A stretch of 64,000 bases of DNA from Phyllobacterium myrsinacearum (GTDB lineage Bacteria; Pseudomonadota; Alphaproteobacteria; Rhizobiales; Rhizobiaceae), in contig NZ_PVBT01000002.1 in assembly GCF_002980555.1 (NCBI RefSeq), positions 620,001-684,000 on the forward strand, read 5' to 3'. Positions 1 to 7,900 of the stretch are shown piece after piece. Positions within the stretch are counted from its first letter, which is position 1; each line of letters opens with the position of its first letter. A model generated the notes under the pieces. That model was not told where the DNA came from, ran no database searches, and was given only the letters and a program-made list of their open reading frames with translations. Position numbers and translations under genes: made by a program.

Positions 1-529
1 CCTCGCCGGCGGTGAAGTGCCGATCCCTATCCCAGCCGGTGACCGGCAGATCGGCATCGAGTACAAACAATTTGGTGTCTCGCTGCAGTTTACACCGGCG
101 CTTCTTCCCAACAATCGCATCTCCCTGCAGGTCAAGCCGGAGGTCAGCACCATTTCGGCGGCCACGGGTGTCTCCATCGGCGGTGTCAGCGTCCCGGGTT
201 TCAAGGTGCGCAGGGCAGACACGACGGTTGAAATTGGCAGCGGTCAGACATTTGCCATTGCCGGCCTTTTCCAGAGAGAAGAAACGCGGGAGTTGGAGAA
301 AACCCCTATTCTTGGCGATGTTCCCATCCTGGGAAGCCTGTTCAAATCGAAGAAATTCCAGCGCAACGAGACGGAGCTTGTCATTCTTATCACGCCGTAT
401 CTGGTTCAGCCACGCTCGGACAGGTCATTGAAGACACCGCTTGATAGCCCAAGCGGTGCGTTGTCGGCTCCGGTCGCCAAGAAACGGCAGGTCGCGAAAA
501 AAGGATATGGTTTCTATGTGGGAGATTGA
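1..529 (+). CDS. Tad/Cpa-type outer-membrane secretin (CpaC/RcpA-like), C-terminal part
   Basis: This gene enters from the left edge; about 175 C-terminal residues are present in the frame beginning at base 2. It is the beta-barrel secretin domain that forms the gated outer-membrane pore of a secretion or pilus machine. Visible family marks are GGEVPIP at the start, EYKQFGVSLQFTP, RRADTTVEIGSGQ, FAIAGLFQ, the turn TPILGDVPILGSLF, and RNETELVILITPYLV near the end. The RRA-TTVE-SGQ-FAIAGL pattern and the RNETELVI-TPYLV ending are typical of the Tad pilus secretin CpaC/RcpA rather than of classical type III (SctC) or type II (GspD) secretins. The gene ends 4 bases before a CpaD-like lipoprotein, as in Tad operons, but a SctU-like type III gene lies nearby, so it may serve a type III machine. 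The N-terminal N-domains are outside the window. Confidence 0.88.
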   Translation, partial: LAGGEVPIPIPAGDRQIGIEYKQFGVSLQFTPALLPNNRISLQVKPEVSTISAATGVSIGGVSVPGFKVRRADTTVEIGSGQTFAIAGLFQREETRELEKTPILGDVPILGSLFKSKKFQRNETELVILITPYLVQPRSDRSLKTPLDSPSGALSAPVAKKRQVAKKGYGFYVGD

Positions 530-533
530 GACG

Positions 534-986
534 ATGATCGTGAGCCCACGCCGGATTCTGCGCGTTGCCGGATTGTGCATCCTTGTCGGCGCGAGCGGGT
601 GCCAGACCCAGCCCGAGCCCTATTCGCCCAATTATCATTATGTAACGACTGGCCCTGTCACGCCTGACGCCAATGGTAAAGTCGTGCGCAAAGGCTATGA
701 CCGGCCGGGCAGCAAGGGATATGCAGCCGAAGGCCGCATGCTTGTTCCGGACGCCTGCACAACACCCGACAAGACGCCGGATGCACTGTATCTGCCATCG
801 GGATGCGCCAATAATCTCAATCTGCAATTGATGGCGGAAAAGGAAGGCGACCTGGTGCGCGGCCGGGATATGGGCCCTGCCATGGCCGCGCCTGTGGCAC
901 GGGCGGCAAGGCGCGTGATTGATGGGGAAGACCATCGTTCAGGTGGCAAAGCGCCTGAATCCACCACCAATGTCGGGGGAATTTAA
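534..986 (+). CDS. CpaD-like lipoprotein associated with the secretin
   Basis: A 150-residue protein predicted to be a lipoprotein. The N-terminus has arginines, a hydrophobic run, and a lipobox ending GASGC at about residue 22. I chose the ATG at 534 because GGAG lies at 521-524; an in-frame ATG at 516 would overlap the secretin gene. CpaD/RcpB-type proteins are small outer-membrane-associated partners of the Tad secretin. The C-terminal stretch GCANNLNLQLMAEKEGDLV followed by RGRDMGP fits the conserved C-terminal region of that family (GC-x-N and a later DLV-x-x-R). The protein is shorter than usual CpaD proteins (about 200 residues or more). It is very likely co-transcribed with the secretin. 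The role as secretin pilotin or partner is inferred from family and position. Confidence 0.68.
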   Translation: MIVSPRRILRVAGLCILVGASGCQTQPEPYSPNYHYVTTGPVTPDANGKVVRKGYDRPGSKGYAAEGRMLVPDACTTPDKTPDALYLPSGCANNLNLQLMAEKEGDLVRGRDMGPAMAAPVARAARRVIDGEDHRSGGKAPESTTNVGGI

Positions 987-1006
987 ACAGATTGGAGGTC
1001 AGGCTG

Positions 1007-1801
1007 TCAGCCGGAGGCAAGCACGCCAATCGCCTTGGCACGCGATGCCGGATCCTTGATGGTGACGGCATTGGCGGCCTGACGAAGGATGGTTTCCTTG
1101 CCGGCTGCCGTCATCTCGGGAACATTGACCGCGCGTGCCTCGTCGGTGCGGCCTGACATGCGCAGAATGACCGCGTAATTGATAAGCTGGCGCCGTTCCA
1201 CCAAGGGTGAATTGACCACGTCCTGCATCGTCGAAGCGGCAACCGGGAACTTGCCGCCAACGGCCTGCGCCAGGGCAAGGTTCGTACGGGTATCGAGTTT
1301 TCCAGGCTCCATCGACAGTGCCTTGCTGAAGGCCGTTTCGGCATTTTCAGTTTGGCCAAGCAATATATAGGCGGTACCAAGCTTGTTGTAGACTTTGCCG
1401 GACGGCGCATGCGCGACTGCGGCATTGAGTGACCGGATGGCACCCTGGGCGTCGCCCTTCTGCAATTGAATGGAGCCCAATCCAACAAGGGCTTCGCTGC
1501 TGTTGGCATTTGCGCCTAGCATGGTGCGGTAGGCGGCCTCCGCGCCGTCAAGATCATCCGCTGCTTCCCGCGCTTTTGCCAGCCGCAGTTGAATGGCCGG
1601 ATCCGTCGAAGAGGTTGCGGCGCGCTCGTAGAGGGCAAGCGCCGTTCCGCGGTCGCCGCGCTTTTCAACATCCGCCGCGAGCTTTATCAATCTGGCCTGG
1701 TCGGTCATTTGCGGGGTCTGTGTCTGTGGCGCGGTGTTGCAACCGCAAAGGGCGAGCAATACGCCGCCATATGCCAAGGCATTTGCCCACCGTCGTGCCA
1801 T
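1007..1801 (-). CDS. TPR lipoprotein, TadD-like
   Basis: A 264-residue protein with an N-terminal lipoprotein signal (ALAYGGVLLALCGC, Cys at about residue 20) followed by tetratricopeptide repeats filling most of the chain. Examples are DRGTALALYERAATSS, DLDGAEAAYRTMLGANANSSEALVG, KGDAQGAIRSLNAAV and GQTENAETAFSKALSMEP. TadD proteins of Tad loci and a TPR protein of some rhizobial type III loci have this layout; both are thought to help outer-membrane assembly. The ATG at 1801 has an upstream GGGGAAGAG, so I prefer it over an in-frame start 27 bases earlier. It is convergent with the CpaD-like gene (20 bases between stops) and divergent from the SctU-like gene. The exact partner is unknown. 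Confidence 0.75.
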   Translation of the reverse strand: MARRWANALAYGGVLLALCGCNTAPQTQTPQMTDQARLIKLAADVEKRGDRGTALALYERAATSSTDPAIQLRLAKAREAADDLDGAEAAYRTMLGANANSSEALVGLGSIQLQKGDAQGAIRSLNAAVAHAPSGKVYNKLGTAYILLGQTENAETAFSKALSMEPGKLDTRTNLALAQAVGGKFPVAASTMQDVVNSPLVERRQLINYAVILRMSGRTDEARAVNVPEMTAAGKETILRQAANAVTIKDPASRAKAIGVLASG

Positions 1802-1859
1802 GCGACTCTTCCCCCCGCGAATAATCATAATATGTTCAATATCGCATATGAATTACATT

Positions 1860-1886
1860 TCACAAGTTTCATATTTTGTTTTGTGA
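1860..1886. promoter_or_regulatory. Inverted repeat TCACAA / TTGTGA in the divergent TPR-sctU spacer
   Basis: The 134-base spacer between the TPR lipoprotein gene and the SctU-like gene is AT-rich. It contains TCACAA at 1860-1865 and, 15 bases further, TTGTGA at 1881-1886 (extended to TTTTGTGAG at 1879-1887). The half-sites are about two helical turns apart, as expected for a dimeric regulator serving both genes. The same TTTTGTGA box recurs three times upstream of the 1195-residue protein. The binding protein is unknown. Confidence 0.45.
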
Positions 1887-1935
1887 GTGTTTGTGTTTGT
1901 GGCACAAACGGCCAGCGGAAACACGGATGTGAGCA

Positions 1936-2973
1936 TTGACCGACACCAGTGAAGAAAAAAACCTGCCGGCATCAGACAAGAAGATCGATGACGCGCGGCA
2001 AAAGGGGCAGGTGGCCCATAGTGTGGACATGGTGTCCGGCGCCACGCTTCTGGGAGGAATTGTCTTTCTTTCCAGCATATTGGCTTCACTTCAGTTTCGC
2101 GCTGAATCCCTGTTTGAAGAAGCGGCCCGGTTTCATGAACAGCCCTTTGCAGATGTGCTGCACCGGATGACACGGATCGCTGTGAGCGGATTTCTCACCT
2201 CGGTCTTGCCCATCCTCATTATCACGATTGCCATTATCATAGTCACAAATGCGGCCATCACCGGAGGCTTTGTGTTCTCGACCGATCCGCTGAAACCGGA
2301 TTTCAGCCGCATCAACCCTGCAACCGGTTTCAAGCGGATATTCTCCCTGAAAAGCGTTGTCGAATTCATCAAGGGTATTGTGAAGATCGTGTGCCTGGGC
2401 GCCGCCTTTGTCATTGTGTTCTGGTCGGGACTGGAGGCACTGTTTCAGTCGCCGTCCTGCGGCGGTGCCTGCACCCAGGAAACCTTTTGGGCAATGGTCC
2501 GTCCGCTGGCCATCACGACGGTGCTCGCCTTCCTGATTGTCGGTGCATTCGACGTCCTGTTGCAGCGCTGGCTGTTCCTGCGCGAAATGCGCATGACGCG
2601 GAGTGAACTCAAGCGCGAACGCAAGGATATTGAGGGCGATCCGGCCGTCCAGCGCGAGCGGCTGGCGGAGCGGCGGGCGACGAGCGCCGTGAAAATCGGG
2701 CTCAAGAACAGTTCGCTTCTGATTGTAAGCCGCGATCGTCTCGTCATCGGCATACGCTATGTGGCGGGAGAGACACCGGTGCCGGTTCTGACCTGCCGTT
2801 CCACGCCGGAGAATTACCTCGTGATGCTCGCCCGTGCCCAGGCATTGGCCATTCCGATGTATGAGGACGAAGAACTCGCATTGGACCTGGAGACCGTCAG
2901 CCTCGGTACCCCTGTGCCGGAGCGCCAGTTCAGCGCCGTCGCCAATTATCTCGTGGCAGCCAAGGTTATCTGA
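1936..2973 (+). CDS. SctU/YscU/FlhB-family type III secretion export apparatus protein, NPTH motif missing
   Basis: A 345-residue inner-membrane protein of the FlhB/YscU/SctU family, the export-gate component that switches substrate class in type III secretion. Four hydrophobic segments lie near residues 32-54, 85-114, 140-170 and 185-212, followed by a cytoplasmic domain. Family marks are the N-terminal EEKN....KKIDDARQKGQV, the sequence RKDIEGDP at 229-236, and IGIRYVAGETPVPVLTC at 271-287. The autocleavage motif that should precede the IGIRY strand (normally NPTH) reads SRDR at residues 265-268 (bases 2728-2739), so self-cleavage is not expected. The start is TTG: an upstream in-frame ATG at 1927 is followed at once by a stop. 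No other export-gate genes are in the window; they may lie left of it. A silent remnant and a working variant are both possible. Confidence 0.85.
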   Translation: MTDTSEEKNLPASDKKIDDARQKGQVAHSVDMVSGATLLGGIVFLSSILASLQFRAESLFEEAARFHEQPFADVLHRMTRIAVSGFLTSVLPILIITIAIIIVTNAAITGGFVFSTDPLKPDFSRINPATGFKRIFSLKSVVEFIKGIVKIVCLGAAFVIVFWSGLEALFQSPSCGGACTQETFWAMVRPLAITTVLAFLIVGAFDVLLQRWLFLREMRMTRSELKRERKDIEGDPAVQRERLAERRATSAVKIGLKNSSLLIVSRDRLVIGIRYVAGETPVPVLTCRSTPENYLVMLARAQALAIPMYEDEELALDLETVSLGTPVPERQFSAVANYLVAAKVI

Positions 2974-2997
2974 TACAGCCACAGCCGGAGAATTCCC

Positions 2998-3627
2998 TTG
3001 CCATCATTCAAGTCTTTCGCCGTTCTTGTTACCCTTGCACTGCCTTTGGTTTGTCAGCCGTCTCATGCCCAGGCGGGTCAGGTTGCCGGCGGCAGTCCGG
3101 AAAACGCCGATGTCATTGCTCCTGAATACAGAGATTTCCTGTTTGGCGAATCTGCGCCTGTAACCGCTCGCCGTCCGCATCACCCCACCCGATTGGCAGC
3201 ACCGAAATACGTCGCGTATACCGGCAATGAAGCTGCGGGAACGATTGTCATCGATACGCACAGGATGTCGCTTTCGCTCGTTCTGGGTGGCAGTGCGCTT
3301 GTCTATCCGATCGGTGTCGGCCGAGAAGGCTTTGCGTGGCACGGCGTCGAACAGGTCAGCCGCAAGGCAAAGTGGCCAAGCTGGACACCCCCCGCCGATA
3401 TGCTGAAACGGCGCCCGGACTTACCGGCCTCGATGCCGGGTGGAGCGGATAATCCGCTGGGTTCGCGCGCCATCTACCTCGGCCAGACGCTCTATCGCAT
3501 TCACGGGACGAACGAGCCGGAAACCATCGGAACCACATCGTCATCCGGATGCTTCCGCATGCTGAACAGCCATGTCGATGATCTCTACGAACGCGTCAAA
3601 ATCGGCGCGAAAGTGGTGGTGATGTGA
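2998..3627 (+). CDS. Secreted L,D-transpeptidase (YkuD/ErfK family)
   Basis: A 209-residue protein with a signal peptide (hydrophobic run, likely cleavage after SHAQA near residue 26) and a C-terminal YkuD domain. The catalytic motif is clear: HGTNEPETIG followed by SSGCFRM, with the nucleophile Cys in SSGC and the His in HGTN. Such enzymes form 3-3 cross-links in peptidoglycan or attach proteins to it, in the periplasm. The start is TTG at 2998, supported by GGAG at 2987-2990 with a 7-base spacing. It begins 24 bases after the SctU-like gene, which also uses TTG, so the two are probably co-transcribed. Wall remodelling for insertion of a secretion machine is a plausible role, but many unrelated copies of this enzyme exist in the order. 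Confidence 0.85.
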   Translation: MPSFKSFAVLVTLALPLVCQPSHAQAGQVAGGSPENADVIAPEYRDFLFGESAPVTARRPHHPTRLAAPKYVAYTGNEAAGTIVIDTHRMSLSLVLGGSALVYPIGVGREGFAWHGVEQVSRKAKWPSWTPPADMLKRRPDLPASMPGGADNPLGSRAIYLGQTLYRIHGTNEPETIGTTSSSGCFRMLNSHVDDLYERVKIGAKVVVM

Positions 3628-3641
3628 CGGAGCAGGGCGAG

Positions 3642-4661
3642 CTAATCGTTCGCAGCGCGGCGTTGCGGCCGCTGATGACTGGCGCGTGGCAAAAATTCCA
3701 CGGGGTGGATTTCCTGCAGGGATTCGGGCGCCTCTCCATTGATTGCACGCAGCAAAAGTGAAGCGATACGGGCGCCGATGTCATCGCAAGCGACGCGCAT
3801 CGTCGACAAGGGCGGATCGGTAAAAGCGCTGACCGGCAGATCGTCATGACCGGTAATGCACACGGTGCTTCCGTCCCTGACTTCCCGAAGCGCGCGCATG
3901 GCCCCCACGGCCATTTCGTCGGTTGCGCAAAGAATGGCTGTCGGTTTTACCGGGCCGTCCATGAGTATCTTTGCGGCTGCATAGCCTCCGTGTTCGGAGG
4001 GCGCGGCTTCTGCCAGCAGTTGTGACGGCAAGCCCGAGCCAGCCAGCGCATCTTCCCATCCCAGCCGGCGGTGATAGGCAAATGAAAACTCCTGCGGTCC
4101 GGCGATATGCGCGATATGCCTGTGTCCATCGGCTATGAACCGGCGTGTGGCGTCGCGAAATCCGGCAAATCCATCACCATCAAGGAACGCATGCGGCTGC
4201 GCCGATTCCGTACGGCCAAGCGTAACGAACGGAACACCCCGCGACTGGAGCAGCGTAACCCGCTCGTCATGGCGTTTCGTGCGCACCAGCAGCATGGCAT
4301 CGACGCGCTGTCCATCAACAAAGCGTTTGCACATTTCCAGCTCACATTGGCCGCGTGGCACCGGTGCAATGAGGAGGTTGAGCCCCGAGAGGGCAAGCTG
4401 CTCGGCGCAGGCGGACAGGATGTGAAGGAAATGCGGCGGCCCTATGTGGCCCGGTGAGGTTGGCAATGTGACGGCAACGACTTCGGTGCGCTGGCGCCGC
4501 AAGCGCCGTGCGGACGCATTCGGTTGGTAGCCCATCTTGGCCGCCGCCTGGAGAACCCGTGCCTTGGTCTTGGCCGATACGTCGGCGTAACCGTCCAGCG
4601 CCCGTGAAACGGTTGTAATGGATAATCCAAGCGATTGTGCAAGTTGTTTCAGATTGGACAT
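3642..4661 (-). CDS. LacI/GalR-family transcriptional regulator
   Basis: A 339-residue repressor-type protein. The N-terminal helix-turn-helix reads NLKQLAQSLGLSITTVSRAL with hinge-helix residues further on (NASARRLRRQRT), followed by the periplasmic-binding-protein-like sugar-sensing domain (TAILCATDEMAVGAMRAL, ITGHDDLPVSAFTDPPLSTMRV). The ATG at 4661 has GGGAG upstream. It is convergent with the L,D-transpeptidase gene and divergent from the 1195-residue protein gene. A perfect AAAACGTTTT palindrome 35 bases upstream of its start suggests autoregulation. The usual ligand class is a sugar or nucleoside; the target here is unknown. The C-terminus is slightly extended and basic. Confidence 0.9.
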   Translation of the reverse strand: MSNLKQLAQSLGLSITTVSRALDGYADVSAKTKARVLQAAAKMGYQPNASARRLRRQRTEVVAVTLPTSPGHIGPPHFLHILSACAEQLALSGLNLLIAPVPRGQCELEMCKRFVDGQRVDAMLLVRTKRHDERVTLLQSRGVPFVTLGRTESAQPHAFLDGDGFAGFRDATRRFIADGHRHIAHIAGPQEFSFAYHRRLGWEDALAGSGLPSQLLAEAAPSEHGGYAAAKILMDGPVKPTAILCATDEMAVGAMRALREVRDGSTVCITGHDDLPVSAFTDPPLSTMRVACDDIGARIASLLLRAINGEAPESLQEIHPVEFLPRASHQRPQRRAAND

Positions 4662-4971
4662 GCCAACTCCCGTTCATGTCAGGACACAGTTTTTTAAAAC
4701 GTTTTGGAAGTCAATCGGCAAAGCCACGGCAAGGCCTTTGCCGCCGCAGGATTTGCCGCCGTCCATATCTGGCATTGTTGATCACAAAAGTTTCATATGA
4801 CGAACCGTGCGCATGTCTCATTTGGATACAAGGCGGAAAGGGCGCGCAACAGCAATAAATTGCGGATGCTGCCGGTCATCTATGGACTCACATGAATGTT
4901 TTGTGAAACTATGATGAACATTTTGTGAGAAAATATGTGATCGCGAATTCAAACAATCCGGAGATGATGAG
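4662..4971. promoter_or_regulatory. Divergent regulatory region with LacI-type operator and TTTTGTGA boxes
   Basis: A 310-base region without genes. It holds AAAACGTTTT at 4696-4705, a central-CG palindrome of the kind bound by LacI/GalR proteins. It also holds TCACAAAAG at 4782-4790 (minus-strand TTTTGTGA), and two direct repeats, ATGAATGTTTTGTGA at 4892-4906 and ATGAACATTTTGTGA at 4914-4928, exactly 22 bases apart and close to the large gene's start. TCACAA(AA)GTTTCATAT at 4782-4798 closely matches 1860-1874 in the other divergent spacer. This points to shared control by an unknown regulator, with the LacI protein likely acting on its own promoter. Confidence 0.5.
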
Positions 4972-7900
4972 ATGGCATTCGGTCTTGGCGGAATCCTGCT
5001 TACCAGACTTCAACGCGATATCGAGCTTGCACGGCAGGCTGCGCTCACCGCGGCAAGCTACACCGCAAAGCAGGGCCAGACGCCACAAATCGTGGCCAAG
5101 GCGCTTGGCTACAGCGATGGCGGTCAGGCCATTGCCAAAGCCAACAGTATGCGGGTTGATCAGGTTCTGGATGCCGGTGCCGTGCTTGTCATACCAAAAA
5201 TCGACCCGGCCACGAATGCCTCTCAAGTGAAGTTCAACGATGCGGTTGCTGCAAGCAGGAACACCACACCGCCCCCGATCCTTGCAGATGTGCAAGCCGG
5301 AAAGAGCATCGACGAGATAGCCGGTGACCGGGGGATCAGCCGTCCTGATGTTATCAGGCAGATGGAAGCAGCTGGACTTGGGCTGGAAACCACCGATCCG
5401 ACGAGTGACAATGGCGATGTCAGGACAATCAGGATCATCGACCGCAAAACCGGCGGGGTCATTGCCACTCATTATGAGGATTTCCAGCACGGCGGCACGT
5501 CTGCAACCATCACAAATGCCGAGGGAAAGGAAATCGATGTTTCCGCATCCAAGGGCACGGGAAACATCGTACAAAGACCGTTCATGCCCCAGGGCAATCC
5601 GGAACAGGAAACAGATGGGCGCGTCGATCATCGCATTCGGCGCAATGAAACTCTGGACGGTATCGCGCGGGTTTATAACCAGGCCCAGCCTGACATTCTC
5701 GCGTTCAACGGGTCCATCGCTGATGCCAACAGAATCAATGAAGGCGCGGCGCTGCTCGTCCTGAGCAAGGAACGGCGTACAAGCCTTGAAACCATCAAGG
5801 CATTGCAAGCCGACATCGACAAGGCCGCATCACCAGCAGAAAAGGATGCGAAAACCCAGGCACTCAAGCTTGCCGTCAATACGGATATGCTTTCGGCCGC
5901 AAAAAACGGCGGCTATGCGCCCGAAACGTTGAAACTCCATCTCGACCAGCGGCAGGCCGACCTCGAAGCATTGGGGCCAAAGGCGGACAGTTATAAAACT
6001 ATCGTCGCAGATGAGCGCAAAGCGGTGGAAGAGGGGTTCAATGCCGTTTTCAAACCGCTGAGCGCGTCCATAACGGCGGCACAGCAGAATTCATCCGGCT
6101 GGGGTGATGTCCAGGCCGAAATTACGCGCCAGTTCGAAACACTCGCCAAGGACGCCCCGGATGGCGGAGAAGCTGCCATCAACAGTGCCCGCGAAACGCT
6201 GAAACTCTACGGCCCGGCCGACAGCAAATTCACCGATGCGCTTGATGCCAGCGGTTACGACGTTCTTGTTGCCAAGCCCGCGCGGCGCGTTCAGGACGCG
6301 TATTCCAAGGGCGAGAACAAATTCAATGGCCTCGATGGCGATGCCGGGAGAGAAGCACAAAGAGAAGATGGTGCAAGCCGCGCCGCCAAGACCCTGGATG
6401 AGGTAACGAAGAACGTTACACCGGAGACGGCCATCCTTATTCTCAAGGAAGCCAACAAGGAGACGAATGCGCAGGGCAACCCGAAGACAAAAGTCATTGA
6501 CGAGATCGAGCAAGCGATCGGCAAGCGGGCAGCGATCGCTTTCGGCGCCAGCCCTGATGACCGGCTCGGCGGCAAAAACTCCAACATTGCCGAAGAGATC
6601 AAGTTCTCGCTTCAGTTGACCCAGCGCGATACCGTGGCGAGCTACTCCAGTGTCCTGGGACATCTTGCGCAAGCCCCCCAGGGGAAGACCTTTATCGACG
6701 AGCGGGCGCAGTCGATAGCGAAATCCGTAAAGTCGACGCAGGATCAGACCTTTTCAGACTGGGAGAACCGGCTTCCTGAGAAGGTGCGCGGCTTCACGCT
6801 GGAAGAAAAGAAGAAAATTGGCAAGGAGATGGGCATCCCCTATCCGGAGATCAAGGCGGCCAGCCCCGACAGTGCCGGGGAGCCATTCCGCAATGCAATC
6901 GCCGCCGGCAAGGATCCGTCGTTGACGCTTGCCGTCATCGGGCAGCTCAAGAAGACAGGCGACAACGCCAACGCAAGCCTTCTTCTCGATGCGGCCACCA
7001 AAGGCACGCATGATCTTGTGGCCAATAGCCGGAACGTTGTCGGCGAATTCTCCAAGGACCATCTTGTCGTGGCCGATGACTGGAAGTCGGCCCTGAGCAC
7101 GAAACAGCTGACCGACGGCATCAATGCGTCGATTGCGAAGAACCCCGGCAGCAAGGACAAAATGGATGCCCAGGGCGCCCTGGTGTTCCGCAGCCTTGCC
7201 GCTCTTCATGCCGCAGAAGGCGATATGCAGGGTCTGCAGGGTTTCGATCGCTATCAGGCCGGTATCAGCGCGCTTGAACATGATGACCAGACCCAGTTTG
7301 CCGTCAACAACAGTGAAGAGGCCTGGAAGGAGATGGGCAAGGCCTATATCGCCAGCACGACGCCGCCCGAAAAGGTTCCGGTGCCCAATACGCCCAGTCT
7401 GTTCTGGTCCGGCCGGGCAGTCATCGGCATGCACAAAACCCTGGCGGCCTATGAGGCGCTCGGTGGTAACAAGGTCTACAAGCCACCAACACCGGGAAGC
7501 ATCGATATTGCATCGCGGCTGAACCCGGCCCAGGTCGACGGCAAGCTGGCGCAGAGTTCTTCGATCCTGTTGAACGGGCCCAATGCGGCAACCGATCCGG
7601 CCGCGCGCAAGGCTGCTCTTGAAAGTTTGAGCAAGTCCTTTGACGGCTCCAAGTTCGATCCCCGCGCGGGCATCACGACGGCTTCCGGTTTCGGCAAGGG
7701 GCTATCGGCAATACAGGGCTTGCTTTACCTCGGCAGCACGGCTGAGAATGCAGCCAATCCTGATCTGCTTTCGAAGTCGTTTGCCGTCTGGCTGACGGGC
7801 GGTGTTGCCTATGAGGCCAGCCAGCTGGGAGCGGGACTGGCCCGTTCGGTTGTTGAAAACGGGCGCTTTCCGAAAGGCGGCTTTCTTGACCGGGCCTCCA

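Noticed and set aside
2086-2982. Open frame of 298 codons antisense to the SctU-like gene
   Set aside because: Shadow frame; composition dominated by His, Arg, Asp and Gly codons read from the complement.
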